Positions 51,178 to 59,989 of a stretch of 64,000 nucleotides of DNA are shown piece after piece. Positions within the stretch are counted from its first letter, which is position 1; every line of letters starts with the position of its first letter. This DNA comes from Clostridium_B lapidicellarium (GTDB taxonomy: Bacteria > Bacillota > Clostridia > Clostridiales > Clostridiaceae), in assembly GCF_041224415.1 (NCBI RefSeq), contig NZ_JBGFFE010000003.1, positions 103,855-167,854 on the forward strand. Direction: 5' to 3'. The translations under genes were made by a program, and so were the position numbers. The notes under the pieces were generated by a model. That model ran no database searches and was not told the DNA's origin. It saw only the letters and a list, made by a program, of their open reading frames with translations.

Positions 51178-52137
51178 CTAAAATTTATTAAACAAGTTAT
51201 TCTTGATTTTTCTAAATACAGGCGGAAGACTTTCTGATATTGTCTTGTTCTCCATATACTTTAGATGTTTAGGACAATTTCTGAAATTTAATTTATACGC
51301 ATAAAGATATTGATATTTCAATCCATACTTATTGTAAAAAAAGCTGTTCACTTCAGATATCCCATATTTTGAGTCCCCTATTATAGGATTGCCCAAATGC
51401 GCCAGATGCGCCCTGAGCTGGTGACTCCTTCCTGTAATAAGTTCCAGTTCTATAAAAGAAAAAGTACCACAGCTCTGGATAACTTTTATATCCATGGAAA
51501 TTTTTTTAGTATTTTTTCTGGGAACGTCATATACAACAGACATATTATTCTTTATGTCCTTTAAAATATATCCTTCATATATTCCTTCTTTTATTTTTCC
51601 CTTTACCACGGCTTCATAATATTTTTTTATATCCCTGTTTTTTATCATTTCATTCAGCAATTTTAAAGTGTCGTAGTTCTTACCATATATAACTATACCA
51701 GAGGTATTTCTGTCCAACCTGTTGCAGGGTGAGGGAGTGAAGGTAATTTCCTTTTGCGGATCGTATTCACCTCTGTCATACAAATATGAAAGTACATAGT
51801 CGGTTAAAGTTGGATCCTTTGAGTTTCCATCTGAATGTACCAAAATTCCGGGATGTTTTTCAACTAGAAGTATGTTTCTATCTTCATAGGTTATCTTTAA
51901 AAGATCACTTCCCAATCTTCTAAGCTTAGTATCTTTGTGCTTGGAAATTATATACTTGGTCTCCACTACATCTCCCTTGAGCAGTGAATAATTTTCTTTG
52001 GACTTCCTGCCATTTACCCTAATGTCACCTTTTCTTATAGATTTATATATTCCGCTTAAAGGTACATCCTTTAACCACTTTCTCAAAAATTTATCCAATC
52101 TCTGGCCAGCTTCGTTGTTCCCAATTTCAACTTTCAT
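51178..52137 (-). CDS. RluA-family pseudouridine synthase
   Basis: A 319-residue RNA-modifying enzyme. An N-terminal S4 RNA-binding domain (EAGQRLDKFLRKWL, then IRKGDIRVNGRK) precedes the catalytic domain, with CNRLDRNTSGIV near residue 147 holding the catalytic Asp. The common HRLD appears as NRLD. GRSHQLRAHLAHLG near 250 is the second family motif. TGGAGAG fits the ATG at 52137 rather than the longer frame from 52161. The target is probably rRNA or tRNA uridines; the exact site is unknown. Confidence 0.92.
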   Translation of the reverse strand: MKVEIGNNEAGQRLDKFLRKWLKDVPLSGIYKSIRKGDIRVNGRKSKENYSLLKGDVVETKYIISKHKDTKLRRLGSDLLKITYEDRNILLVEKHPGILVHSDGNSKDPTLTDYVLSYLYDRGEYDPQKEITFTPSPCNRLDRNTSGIVIYGKNYDTLKLLNEMIKNRDIKKYYEAVVKGKIKEGIYEGYILKDIKNNMSVVYDVPRKNTKKISMDIKVIQSCGTFSFIELELITGRSHQLRAHLAHLGNPIIGDSKYGISEVNSFFYNKYGLKYQYLYAYKLNFRNCPKHLKYMENKTISESLPPVFRKIKNNLFNKF

Positions 52138-52278
52138 AATTATCTCTCCAGTATTTTTCATGTTGTATTAACTTTGATATATTTTACATCTATCTACATA
52201 TTGTTATGTACATCGACAATTTTACATAAGTACTACCTAATTATATACTACTATTATTGGTTAAATCAACATAAAACA

Positions 52279-53226
52279 TTACAATTCGTTTTTATATAAC
52301 TGTATATTTCCAAGAAAAAATTGTTTATCACTGAATTTCCCCTTAGATACTCCCTTCAGTGTATCTTCGAACTGATATACGCTTGCATCCATCTCATCCA
52401 GATAATGTAATATCTCTGCTTCCAAAGTCATAGGTTTTTTAGGTGATCCATTTTCTTCAAGTCCATGGTGTGAAACTATCATGTGTTTCAAAAGCAGCTC
52501 TATTTCTTCAGGTGTCTGGAGTTCTTTTGCCGCATCGTGAACCATGATTACACCTTCCACAATATGACCCAATAATTTGCCCTCTTTGGAATAATCATCC
52601 ACTACACCTAGTTTATTGGAGTCAAGTTCCCTGACCTTTCCAATATCATGCAGTATGACACCTGAAATCAACAGTTCCCTGTTTATATAGGTATGGTACA
52701 CAGAAGCAATACTCTGTGCATTCTTAAACATCCTGTAAGTATGGTACAGCAATCCTCCTCTAATTGCATGATGTACTTTTTTGGCTGCAGGATAATATAC
52801 CAGTTTATCCTTATTATCCATTAAAATTTTCTGTACTATCTTTTTTAGATCACTGTTGTGAAAATTCTCAGTTTCCTGAATGAAGGCATCAAACATGGCC
52901 ATTGAATCCACAGGTGCACTTTTGACAAAATCCCCCACATTGACATTGTCTTTCTCCAATACCGGTCGGCAATTTGTTATATTCAGCTGTAAATTATCCT
53001 TATAATTCCTGACAAATGCCCTAACCTTGATTATTTTACCGGGCCTGACATCTTCATCAAGTTCTTTTATGGACGTGGACCACATGATTCCATGTATATT
53101 ATTTTCACCATCACTTAACAGAAATTTGATATATGAATCATTATTCCTGGTCACATCTTCAGTCATTTCTTTTACAAGTAAAAAAATATCAAGAGAAACA
53201 TTTGCCGTTAAATCTTTTATCTTCAT
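52279..53226 (-). CDS. yhaM: 3'-5' exoribonuclease YhaM
   Basis: A 315-residue nuclease with an N-terminal OB fold (about residues 10-95) and a C-terminal HD domain with VILHDIGKV near residue 195 and the downstream His pair in MIVSHHGLEENGSP near 245. YhaM trims RNA and single-stranded DNA 3' ends with Mn2+ or Co2+. Length and domain order match the Bacillus enzyme. TGGAGG precedes the ATG. It is a single-gene unit. Confidence 0.93.
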   Translation of the reverse strand: MKIKDLTANVSLDIFLLVKEMTEDVTRNNDSYIKFLLSDGENNIHGIMWSTSIKELDEDVRPGKIIKVRAFVRNYKDNLQLNITNCRPVLEKDNVNVGDFVKSAPVDSMAMFDAFIQETENFHNSDLKKIVQKILMDNKDKLVYYPAAKKVHHAIRGGLLYHTYRMFKNAQSIASVYHTYINRELLISGVILHDIGKVRELDSNKLGVVDDYSKEGKLLGHIVEGVIMVHDAAKELQTPEEIELLLKHMIVSHHGLEENGSPKKPMTLEAEILHYLDEMDASVYQFEDTLKGVSKGKFSDKQFFLGNIQLYKNEL

Positions 53227-53279
53227 TTTTTAATTTTACCTCCATAGTCACAATATTTTAATATTCAACAATACAAAAA

Positions 53280-53311
53280 CCATCAAGTCCTTGAACATTT
53301 CATCTTGATGG
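53280..53311 (-). terminator. Terminator of the first M20 amidohydrolase gene
   Basis: Eight-base arms CCATCAAG and CTTGATGG around a 16-base loop, followed on the minus strand by TTTTTG. It lies 14 bases past the stop of the M20 gene and before yhaM. Confidence 0.8.
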
Positions 53312-53324
53312 CTCAACAATCAAA

Positions 53325-54497
53325 CTATTTTAAGAAGTCATAAGCCGCCCTGCACTGCACCGCAACCCCGATAGGCAAGCAATCTTCATCTATATCAAAC
53401 AGATTTCCGTGCGCAGGATGTATTATACCTTTCTCCCTGTTCCCGCATCCCAGGTAATAAAATGCAGATGGCCTTTCCATTGAAAAATAGGCAAAACTTT
53501 CCACTCCCATACTCGGATTTTGAAGTATCTTTACATGTCCATCTCCCACTATCTGCCTGGCTGCCTTCAGTATGTCACCTGCAGCTTCGTCATCGTTGTA
53601 AAGGCACGGATAACTTTCTTCTATATTTATTTCACAGTTTCCTCTCATGGAGTTCACAATCCCCTTTGTAACTTCTATAAGTCTTTTTTTCACGTAAGAT
53701 CTGTGTTCACTCTTCATGGTCCTTATGATTCCAGAAAGTGTGGCTTCATCGGGAATTATATTTTGTGCTGTTCCTCCATGAATGGAACCTACTGTAAGTA
53801 CAGCCGGATCCACGGGGGGAAGTTCTCTGCTTACGATTTCCTGGAGGGCCAAAACCACGTGGCTTGCTATAACTACAGGATCAATTCCCATATTTGGTCT
53901 TGCACCATGAGCTCCCAGACCCTTTATCTTTATGGTGAATGGATTTGAAGCTGCATTTACCACTCCAAATTTCAAACCTATATCTCCAACTTCTATATTT
54001 TCCTCCACATGGAGGCCTATTACCCTGTCTACTTTCGGATCTTCAAGTATGCCTTCCTTTATCATTATTTTTGCACCGCCTGTAGTTTCCTCGGCCGGTT
54101 CAAAGAACAATTTAACATTTCCCTTAAGTTCGTCTTTTACATCATTTAAAATTTTTGCCGCTCCAAGTAAAATGGTGGTATGGGCATCATGTCCGCAAGC
54201 ATGCATCCTGCCCTTTACCTGTGAATGATAGCTGCAATTTTTCCTGTCCTGCAGGGGTAGGGCATCCATATCAGCCCTTATGCCTATGGTTTTATTTCCA
54301 TTTCCCCTTATTATGGCACATATTCCCGTACCTGCGGTCTCCCTATATTCTATATTCCAGGATTTCAAAAATTCCTTTATTTTTCGGGAAGTTCTCTTTT
54401 CCTCATACCCCAGTTCGGGATACATATGAAGATCCCTCCTGACATCAACAAGCTTCTCCTTCATAGATTTTGCAATTTTTAAAAAATCTTTATCCAT
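53325..54497 (-). CDS. M20D-family amidohydrolase (N-acyl amino acid hydrolase type)
   Basis: A 390-residue zinc/manganese peptidase-like hydrolase. Metal-binding motifs are HACGHDAHT near residue 97, the catalytic EPAEET near 132, and LHVEENI near 163; the lid domain holds GLGAHGARPNMGIDP near 190. It removes acyl groups from amino acids or acts on short peptides. The frame extends to an ATG at 54539 that overlaps the upstream gene's end; the ATG at 54497 gives the usual family start (DKDFLKIAKSM), though it is 14 bases from GGAGG. It is close behind the FtsA-like gene. Confidence 0.87.
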   Translation of the reverse strand: MDKDFLKIAKSMKEKLVDVRRDLHMYPELGYEEKRTSRKIKEFLKSWNIEYRETAGTGICAIIRGNGNKTIGIRADMDALPLQDRKNCSYHSQVKGRMHACGHDAHTTILLGAAKILNDVKDELKGNVKLFFEPAEETTGGAKIMIKEGILEDPKVDRVIGLHVEENIEVGDIGLKFGVVNAASNPFTIKIKGLGAHGARPNMGIDPVVIASHVVLALQEIVSRELPPVDPAVLTVGSIHGGTAQNIIPDEATLSGIIRTMKSEHRSYVKKRLIEVTKGIVNSMRGNCEINIEESYPCLYNDDEAAGDILKAARQIVGDGHVKILQNPSMGVESFAYFSMERPSAFYYLGCGNREKGIIHPAHGNLFDIDEDCLPIGVAVQCRAAYDFLK

Positions 54498-54529
54498 ATA
54501 ATCAATATTTACCTCCAATGAATTTGGAA

Positions 54530-56539
54530 TTATTCCCATCCTACTTCTATTACGTCCCCATCTGAGAGGGCGTCATAATAACCTGCATTTTCACCATTCA
54601 GGCGCAAAAATAGCTTTCCCCTTACTCTAGTTAAATCAAATTCTATATGGTTAAATATATCTACAAATATATATTTCCTTTTTCCTGTGAGTACCACGTT
54701 TTTCCCATTTGCAACTACAGTTATCTCATTAGCAGCAGCTTTTAAGTTTTCACTTTCTGTTTTCGGTTCTTCCTTTTTAGACGGAGAATTTTCAGTTACC
54801 CTGTAGATCCTGTCCCCTTCATTTATTATATAGTTTTTGTCTAATTTTTCGCCGTTCAAATAATATATTAAATTATCTTCATCGTCATTATCCGAAAAAT
54901 ATTTTTCATAATCTCCGAGGGTTTTGGGAAATGCTATGTTTACATTATCCCCTTCATTTATATAACTGTCAATCTTAACTTTATTTCCGTCTATATATGC
55001 CAGGGGTTCTAAATTTTCTATTATGTCGTTTACAAAAAAACTTATGGAATAAACTTTTTGTACATAGTCTGTAATTTTAGGTGCAGCTTTCTTACCATTT
55101 ACTGCATACTTTATTTCTATGTTGTCTCCTTCTTTAACCTTATCATCCATGGTCTTTTTCAAGCCGTTTATAGTTACCTCGGCATTGGAAGCCAGGGTTC
55201 CAAAAGCCACCCTTTTAATATCGTTTAGTACAAATCTTATATTTTGACCGTTTTTACCTATAAGATTACCGGGATCTACACCGGCCTGCAGCATGACGTC
55301 CATTACAGTATGGTTATGGGAATTAAACAGACTCACTACATTTCCATTCAGAATAACATCTACAAATCCATGTCCCAATCTCCTTATAGAAACCAAAGCT
55401 ATACCCAAAACCGTCACCCCTGCACTTCCAAGAGAATTGTCCCTGCAGACGCAGTCCTGTACCGAATGTCTGTCCTTTATTGCAATTCTGTTAAGCGGCA
55501 GATTCAATTTTTCAGCTATAAAATCTTTCAACTTGGGAGTATGCGCTCCTCCTCCTACCAGAAAAACCGCACTGGTCGACCTTCCTCCATTCAATTCCAC
55601 AATGCTTTCACCAATTTCATCTGCTATTTTCTTTACGGCAGGACTTATCAGCTTCACTACATCTTTGGAAGCAATTCTATTTTCCATTCCTAGAACATCT
55701 GTATAAGTTATATCCTTCACTTTACCACATTGCTTCTTTATTTTTTCACCTTTATTGAAATCCACCATATATTTTTGCGATATTATTTCAGTAATTTCAT
55801 CGCCGGCCTGAGGTACCATGCCATATGCACTCACGGTATTCTTGTCGCTTATAGCTATATCAGAAGTTCCCGCCCCAACATCAACCAAAGCCAGATTCAA
55901 AAGTCTCAAATTTTGGGGTAAGGCAGCTTCCATAGCCGCTATAGGCTCCAAAGTCAAATTCACCACCTGAAGTCCCACTTTTTCCATGACGGAATATAAA
56001 CTGTCAATTACGGAACGTGGTAAAAATGTAGCTATAATCTCCGCCGATATTTTTTCCCCTCTCTGATACATAAGATTCCCTATGAGGTAGTTATTCAGAT
56101 AATACCCCTTTACACTGTATCCAACACAATACAGCCTTCCTTTCGTATCTTCATTCACCTTTTTTTCTGCAGATTTTACTGCAGTCAATTCCAGACTTCT
56201 TATAGTATTTCTGTCTATTTCCTTATTATAGTCAATTTTCATTTCTTCCTTTACGGACACAGTTCTCAAAAATCTTCCTGCAGCAGCTATTGACACATTT
56301 TCCAATTTTATATGTAAATCCTTTTCTATTTTATTTTTCACTGCATTTACCGCGTTAGCCACAAGACTTACATCGTGTATCTGTCCGTCAATCATGGCTC
56401 TTTTTTCATGTTCCACATAGTATTCGGATATTACAACGAATTTTTTATCTTTAACTATACCTGCAGTGCCTATTACAGATCTCGTCCCTATATCTAGTGC
56501 AAAGACCACGTCCTCTGGGTTTAACTCTTTCAAATCCAT
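54530..56539 (-). CDS. FtsA-like actin-fold ATPase with C-terminal beta-grasp-like repeats
   Basis: A 669-residue protein. Residues 1-390 are an FtsA/PilM-type actin fold: phosphate-1 FALDIGTRSVIG near 15, phosphate-2 LVDVGAGTSDIAI near 216 and the adenosine motif FLVGGGAHTPKL near 327. The remaining 280 residues hold repeats that each end in an EGD-like turn (VKEGDNIEI, INEGDNVNI, INEGDRIYR, LSDGDVIEVG), suggesting tandem ThiS/ubiquitin-like beta-grasp domains. GAGG fits the ATG at 56539. It is not next to ftsZ, so it is not the usual divisome FtsA. A cytoskeletal scaffold role is a guess. Confidence 0.8.
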   Translation of the reverse strand: MDLKELNPEDVVFALDIGTRSVIGTAGIVKDKKFVVISEYYVEHEKRAMIDGQIHDVSLVANAVNAVKNKIEKDLHIKLENVSIAAAGRFLRTVSVKEEMKIDYNKEIDRNTIRSLELTAVKSAEKKVNEDTKGRLYCVGYSVKGYYLNNYLIGNLMYQRGEKISAEIIATFLPRSVIDSLYSVMEKVGLQVVNLTLEPIAAMEAALPQNLRLLNLALVDVGAGTSDIAISDKNTVSAYGMVPQAGDEITEIISQKYMVDFNKGEKIKKQCGKVKDITYTDVLGMENRIASKDVVKLISPAVKKIADEIGESIVELNGGRSTSAVFLVGGGAHTPKLKDFIAEKLNLPLNRIAIKDRHSVQDCVCRDNSLGSAGVTVLGIALVSIRRLGHGFVDVILNGNVVSLFNSHNHTVMDVMLQAGVDPGNLIGKNGQNIRFVLNDIKRVAFGTLASNAEVTINGLKKTMDDKVKEGDNIEIKYAVNGKKAAPKITDYVQKVYSISFFVNDIIENLEPLAYIDGNKVKIDSYINEGDNVNIAFPKTLGDYEKYFSDNDDEDNLIYYLNGEKLDKNYIINEGDRIYRVTENSPSKKEEPKTESENLKAAANEITVVANGKNVVLTGKRKYIFVDIFNHIEFDLTRVRGKLFLRLNGENAGYYDALSDGDVIEVGWE

Positions 56540-56705
56540 AATGTTTACCTCTTTTTTCATAGTTTAAGGTGTCATAATATTGGCGGGAACATACTCCTCC
56601 GCCTAAAATTATTATAAATAATTATAAAATATTTGTAAAATATAAGTCACCGATATGTATAGGCGCACGAAAGTGATTATTGGATTTATATTAGGATAAA
56701 GAAAA

Positions 56706-56730
56706 CGCCGGCCATGATTATATGCCGGCG
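56706..56730 (-). terminator. Terminator of metNIQ
   Basis: A seven-base GC stem (CGCCGGC with GCCGGCG) and an 11-base loop, followed on the minus strand by TTTTCTTT. It is 18 bases past the metQ stop. Confidence 0.88.
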
Positions 56731-56748
56731 GATCAATATTAGTTATTT

Positions 56749-57579
56749 CTAAAAGACAGGAACTTCTGCACCTTTGTAGGTTTCTTTTATAAGCTGCTTT
56801 ATCTCATCAGTCTGATAAGCTTTGACTACTTTTTTATAAGTAGCATTATTTTTGTCCTTGTCTCTAGCTACAATTACATTTATATATGGTTTTGCATTTT
56901 TACTTGATACATTCTCCAGATAAATTGAGTCCTTGACAGGATTAAGCTTGGCATCTATGGCTACACCGCTGTTTATTATGGCTGCATCAACATCTTGAAG
57001 CGTTCTTGGAATCTGAGTTGCAGCAAGTTCTACAAATTGAATTTTCTTTGGATTTTCCGCCACATCCTGAATTTTAGGCAATAGTCCAACTCCTGATTTC
57101 AATTTTATCAAGCCTGCATTCTGAAGCAAGTTCAGCCCTCTGCCTTCATTTGTAGGATCGTTGGGGATAGCTATTTTTGCACCTTCCTTGATATTTTTAA
57201 GAGATTTTATTTTCTTTGAATATACGCCGAGTGGTGCGAGTACAGTTTCACCTATAGAACTGATTTTCAGATTGTGTTGAGATTTAAATTTATTGAGGTA
57301 CGCATAGTGCTGAAATGAATTCAAATCAATTTCTCCTTCGGAAAGTGCCATATTAGGACGTACATAATCTGTAAAACTTACAATTTGCAGATCAATATTT
57401 TCCTTTGCCAGATTTTGTTTGACCTTATCCCAGATTTTATGATCATCACCGGTTATACCTATTTTAACCACCTGCTTTTTATTACTGCCAGTAGCCTGTC
57501 CTGTGCTGCTTGAACCGCAGCCTGCCAAAACTCCCAAAGATAATACAATTGTTAAAAATAATCCTAAAAATTTTTTCAT
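56749..57579 (-). CDS. metQ: Methionine ABC transporter, substrate-binding lipoprotein
   Basis: A 276-residue NlpA-family binding protein. The signal peptide ends in the lipobox VLAGC near residues 17-21. The mature protein has KIGITGDDHKIWDKV near 41, FTDYVRPNMALSEGEIDLNSFQHYAYL near 75-101 (in parts) and PNDPTNEGRGLNLL near 139, all typical of MetQ. It captures D/L-methionine for MetNI. AGGGAGG precedes the ATG. Third gene of the SAM-riboswitch-controlled operon. Confidence 0.95.
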   Translation of the reverse strand: MKKFLGLFLTIVLSLGVLAGCGSSSTGQATGSNKKQVVKIGITGDDHKIWDKVKQNLAKENIDLQIVSFTDYVRPNMALSEGEIDLNSFQHYAYLNKFKSQHNLKISSIGETVLAPLGVYSKKIKSLKNIKEGAKIAIPNDPTNEGRGLNLLQNAGLIKLKSGVGLLPKIQDVAENPKKIQFVELAATQIPRTLQDVDAAIINSGVAIDAKLNPVKDSIYLENVSSKNAKPYINVIVARDKDKNNATYKKVVKAYQTDEIKQLIKETYKGAEVPVF

Positions 57580-57607
57580 TGTTAAAGACCTCCCTTAGTT
57601 CATAAAC

Positions 57608-58288
57608 TTAATGTGTTGTCAATCTTGATAAAGTATCTCCTATGAATTGAATGACATTTACAATAATCAAAAGCACAATTATAGTAGCTACCATGACATC
57701 TGTTTGAAAATACTGGTATCCATAACGTATAGCAAAATCACCAAGACCTCCCCCTCCTACAGTACCGGCCATAGCGGACAGACCGATAAGGCTTATAACT
57801 GTTATTGTAAGGGAATGAATAATTCCAGGTAATCCTTCGAGGAGCATTACCCTGAATATTATTTCAAAAGGACCTGAACCCATTGACTGTGCTGCTTCAA
57901 TTACTCCATTATCCACCTCAAGCAGTGACGATTCAATTTGTCTGGCAATGAAAGGCGTACACCCGAATATAAGTGGTACTAAAGCACCTTTTGTGCCTAT
58001 GGTAGTTCCTGCCAAAAGCCTTGTGAGGGGAATTATGGCCGCAAGAAGGATAATAAATGGTATGGACCTGAAGATATTTACTATCTTGCCAAGTATACTG
58101 TTGACAACTTTATTCTCCAATATGCCCCCTTCTCTTGTCACAACCAATGTTATTCCCATTATTGTCCCGACTATTGTCGATATAATTCCCGAAATGGCCA
58201 CCATGTAAAATGTTTCAAATATTGCTTTTATCATTTCAGGATATAGATTTACTAGATTTGGCGCTATTTTTGCTAGAAATTCACTCAT
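57608..58288 (-). CDS. metI: Methionine ABC transporter permease
   Basis: A 226-residue permease with about five membrane helices. The characteristic MetI stretches are RSIPFIILLAAIIPLTR near residue 74 and the EAA loop EAAQSMGSGPFEIIFRVML near 131; SAMAGTVGGGGLGDFAIRYGYQ is highly conserved in the family. GAGGTGATAAA precedes the ATG. It couples MetN hydrolysis to methionine entry. Confidence 0.96.
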   Translation of the reverse strand: MSEFLAKIAPNLVNLYPEMIKAIFETFYMVAISGIISTIVGTIMGITLVVTREGGILENKVVNSILGKIVNIFRSIPFIILLAAIIPLTRLLAGTTIGTKGALVPLIFGCTPFIARQIESSLLEVDNGVIEAAQSMGSGPFEIIFRVMLLEGLPGIIHSLTITVISLIGLSAMAGTVGGGGLGDFAIRYGYQYFQTDVMVATIIVLLIIVNVIQFIGDTLSRLTTH

Positions 58289-58304
58289 TTTATCACCTCA
58301 AAGA

Positions 58305-59381
58305 TTAATTGTTGCCAACTTTCAATTTGACATTGTCCTTTTTTTCATCCAGGTATTCCACCTTTATATTATTTTCTTCTAGATATCTTATCGAGCTGTC
58401 TATTCCCTCAGTTGTGCCGTTTAATTCCACAACCAGATTTCCTATGGGAACATTTTGGATAATCTCTATATTTCCAAATAGTATACTGGCGTCTACCTTA
58501 AACTTTCGGGAAACTTTTGAAATAAAGGCTTGGGCAGTTCTCTGGCCTGTAAAAGATATTTTAACTATGCTTTCCCCCTCGGTTATCTGTTTTAATTTTC
58601 CCAAAGAATTTTCTTTCCTGAGAAAATCATATATTTTGTCATAATGGAACAGAGAAGATATAAATTTTTTAGTTATAGGAGCTTTGGGGTTCGTAAACAC
58701 ATCTATTATATTTCCCTGTTCCACTATTTCACCAGAGTCTATAACAGCCACTCTCTGGCATATTTCTTTTACTACCTCCATCTGGTGAGTTATAACTACT
58801 ATGGTCAATTTCAATCTATCATTGATACTTTTTAAAAGCTTTAAAATCGATTGAGTTGTCTGCGGATCCAGAGCCGATGTGGCCTCATCACATAAAAGCA
58901 CTTCTGGATCATTGGCCAGGGACCTTGCAACCCCGACTCTCTGCTTTTGTCCACCGCTTAACTGTGATGGATACATCTTTATCTTGTCACTTAATTCAAC
59001 CAATTTCAAAAGGTTATTTACCTTTTTTTGTATGTCTTTTTTGCTAAATCCCTTTCCCTTCAGCGGATAGGCTACATTTTCAAATACAGTTCTATTTTTC
59101 ATCAAATTGAAATTTTGAAATATCATTCCTATTTTTTCTCTACTCTTTCTCAGATCCCTGGAGGATAAATGAGTGAGATTTTTCCCATTTACAATCACCT
59201 CTCCGGAAGTTGGTTTTTCCAACAGATTTATACAGCGAATCAAGGTACTCTTTCCTGCCCCACTATATCCTATAATTCCAAAGATCTCACCCGCCTTAAC
59301 ATGCAGGTTGATATTTTTTAAAGCCTGAACCTTACCGGTTTTATTCTTATAAACTTTGTTGATATTCTTTAGCCATATCAT
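58305..59381 (-). CDS. metN: Methionine ABC transporter ATP-binding protein
   Basis: A 358-residue ABC ATPase. Walker A GYSGAGKST lies near residue 38, the signature LSGGQKQR near 140, Walker B VLLCDEATSALDP near 162 and the switch His in VITHQME near 197. The C-terminal NIL domain (about 265-340) binds methionine and inhibits transport in MetN proteins. AAAGGAG fits the ATG at 59381; the longer frame from 59420 is not needed. First gene after the SAM riboswitch. Confidence 0.95.
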   Translation of the reverse strand: MIWLKNINKVYKNKTGKVQALKNINLHVKAGEIFGIIGYSGAGKSTLIRCINLLEKPTSGEVIVNGKNLTHLSSRDLRKSREKIGMIFQNFNLMKNRTVFENVAYPLKGKGFSKKDIQKKVNNLLKLVELSDKIKMYPSQLSGGQKQRVGVARSLANDPEVLLCDEATSALDPQTTQSILKLLKSINDRLKLTIVVITHQMEVVKEICQRVAVIDSGEIVEQGNIIDVFTNPKAPITKKFISSLFHYDKIYDFLRKENSLGKLKQITEGESIVKISFTGQRTAQAFISKVSRKFKVDASILFGNIEIIQNVPIGNLVVELNGTTEGIDSSIRYLEENNIKVEYLDEKKDNVKLKVGNN

Positions 59382-59521
59382 TCTTTTCACTCCTTTAGAA
59401 ACAGTAATTTCATATATCAAGATGCATTTGTATTACCGAATGAATATTACCAATATTTTTAAAATAATAGCTTTTGAATAAAATAATATATCCCCTTCCA
59501 AAAGAAGGGGATATATGGAAT

Positions 59522-59545
59522 AAAAAAACCCTCGGAAGGGTTTTT
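59522..59545 (-). terminator. SAM-riboswitch terminator ahead of metN
   Basis: Eight-base arms AAAACCCT and AGGGTTTT with a TCCG loop, then a T-run on the minus strand. It is placed ten bases beyond the aptamer. Confidence 0.88.
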
Positions 59546-59554
59546 ATACCTTTC

Positions 59555-59659
59555 CTCATCTTTCAGAACAACGTTCTGCTGGATTTAGCACCATCACATA
59601 ACAGACATATGTGGTTGCTGAAACTTCAACGGGCCAGTCCCTCAGTTTCTCTCGATAAG
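59555..59659 (-). promoter_or_regulatory. SAM-I riboswitch (S box) controlling metNIQ
   Basis: Landmarks of the S box in order: CTTATCGAGAGAAACTGAGG, GGACTGGCCC, GATGAAAC-type core read here as GTTGAAGTTTCAGCAACC, then GGTGCTAAATCCAGCAGAA and closing AAAGATGAG. P1 pairs CTTATC with GATGAG. SAM binding should favour the adjoining terminator and reduce methionine uptake. Confidence 0.94.
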
Positions 59660-59696
59660 GATATGTTAAATTTTTGTGACTTACCTTATATGCTAG

Positions 59697-59724
59697 ATTA
59701 TACAACTTATTTTCATTATGTCAA
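59697..59724 (-). promoter_or_regulatory. Predicted sigma-A promoter of metNIQ
   Basis: TTGACA (59719-59724), 16 bases, TATAAT (59697-59702) on the minus strand: both boxes are consensus. It starts the RNA about 30 bases upstream of the aptamer. Confidence 0.82.
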
Positions 59725-59750
59725 TATCTAATTCAAAATAAATTTTTTTG

Positions 59751-59779
59751 TTGACAAAATTCATTTAAAGCTCTATTAT
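59751..59779 (+). promoter_or_regulatory. Predicted sigma-A promoter of the second M20 gene
   Basis: TTGACA (59751-59756), 17 bases, TATTAT (59774-59779). It is back to back with the metNIQ promoter; the -35 boxes are only 26 bases apart. Confidence 0.8.
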
Positions 59780-59804
59780 GATTATTGATAAATTTAATAA
59801 AAAA

Positions 59805-59921
59805 TTCTTATCCAGAGAGGTGGAGGGACAGGCCCATTGAAACCTCGGCAACAGACTTTGTTTTAAAAAGATACTGTGCCAATTCCAGCAGGTTTGTTTT
59901 TACAAACTTGAAAGATGAGAA
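59805..59921 (+). promoter_or_regulatory. SAM-I riboswitch (S box) controlling the second M20 gene
   Basis: S-box landmarks in order: TTCTTATCCAGAGAGGTGG, AGGGACAGGCCC, ATTGAAACCTCGGCAACA, GTGCCAATTCCAGCAGG and closing GAAAGATGAGAA. P1 pairs TTCTTATC with GATGAGAA (one wobble). It is closer to consensus than the metNIQ copy and read in the opposite direction. Confidence 0.94.
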
Positions 59922-59935
59922 GGGAATCATCCATC

Positions 59936-59963
59936 TCTTCTTTATCTCAAAGAAGATTTTTTT
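59936..59963 (+). terminator. SAM-riboswitch terminator ahead of the second M20 gene
   Basis: Eight-base arms TCTTCTTT and AAAGAAGA around five bases, followed by seven T. It lies between the aptamer and the GAGGAGG of the M20 gene. Confidence 0.85.
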
Positions 59964-59989
59964 ATGTTCAAAAAAGAGGAGGATTATTC

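Noticed and set aside
59474..59731. An 85-codon plus-strand frame in the met intergenic region
   Set aside because: It is the complement of the metNIQ SAM riboswitch and its terminator; no ribosome site.
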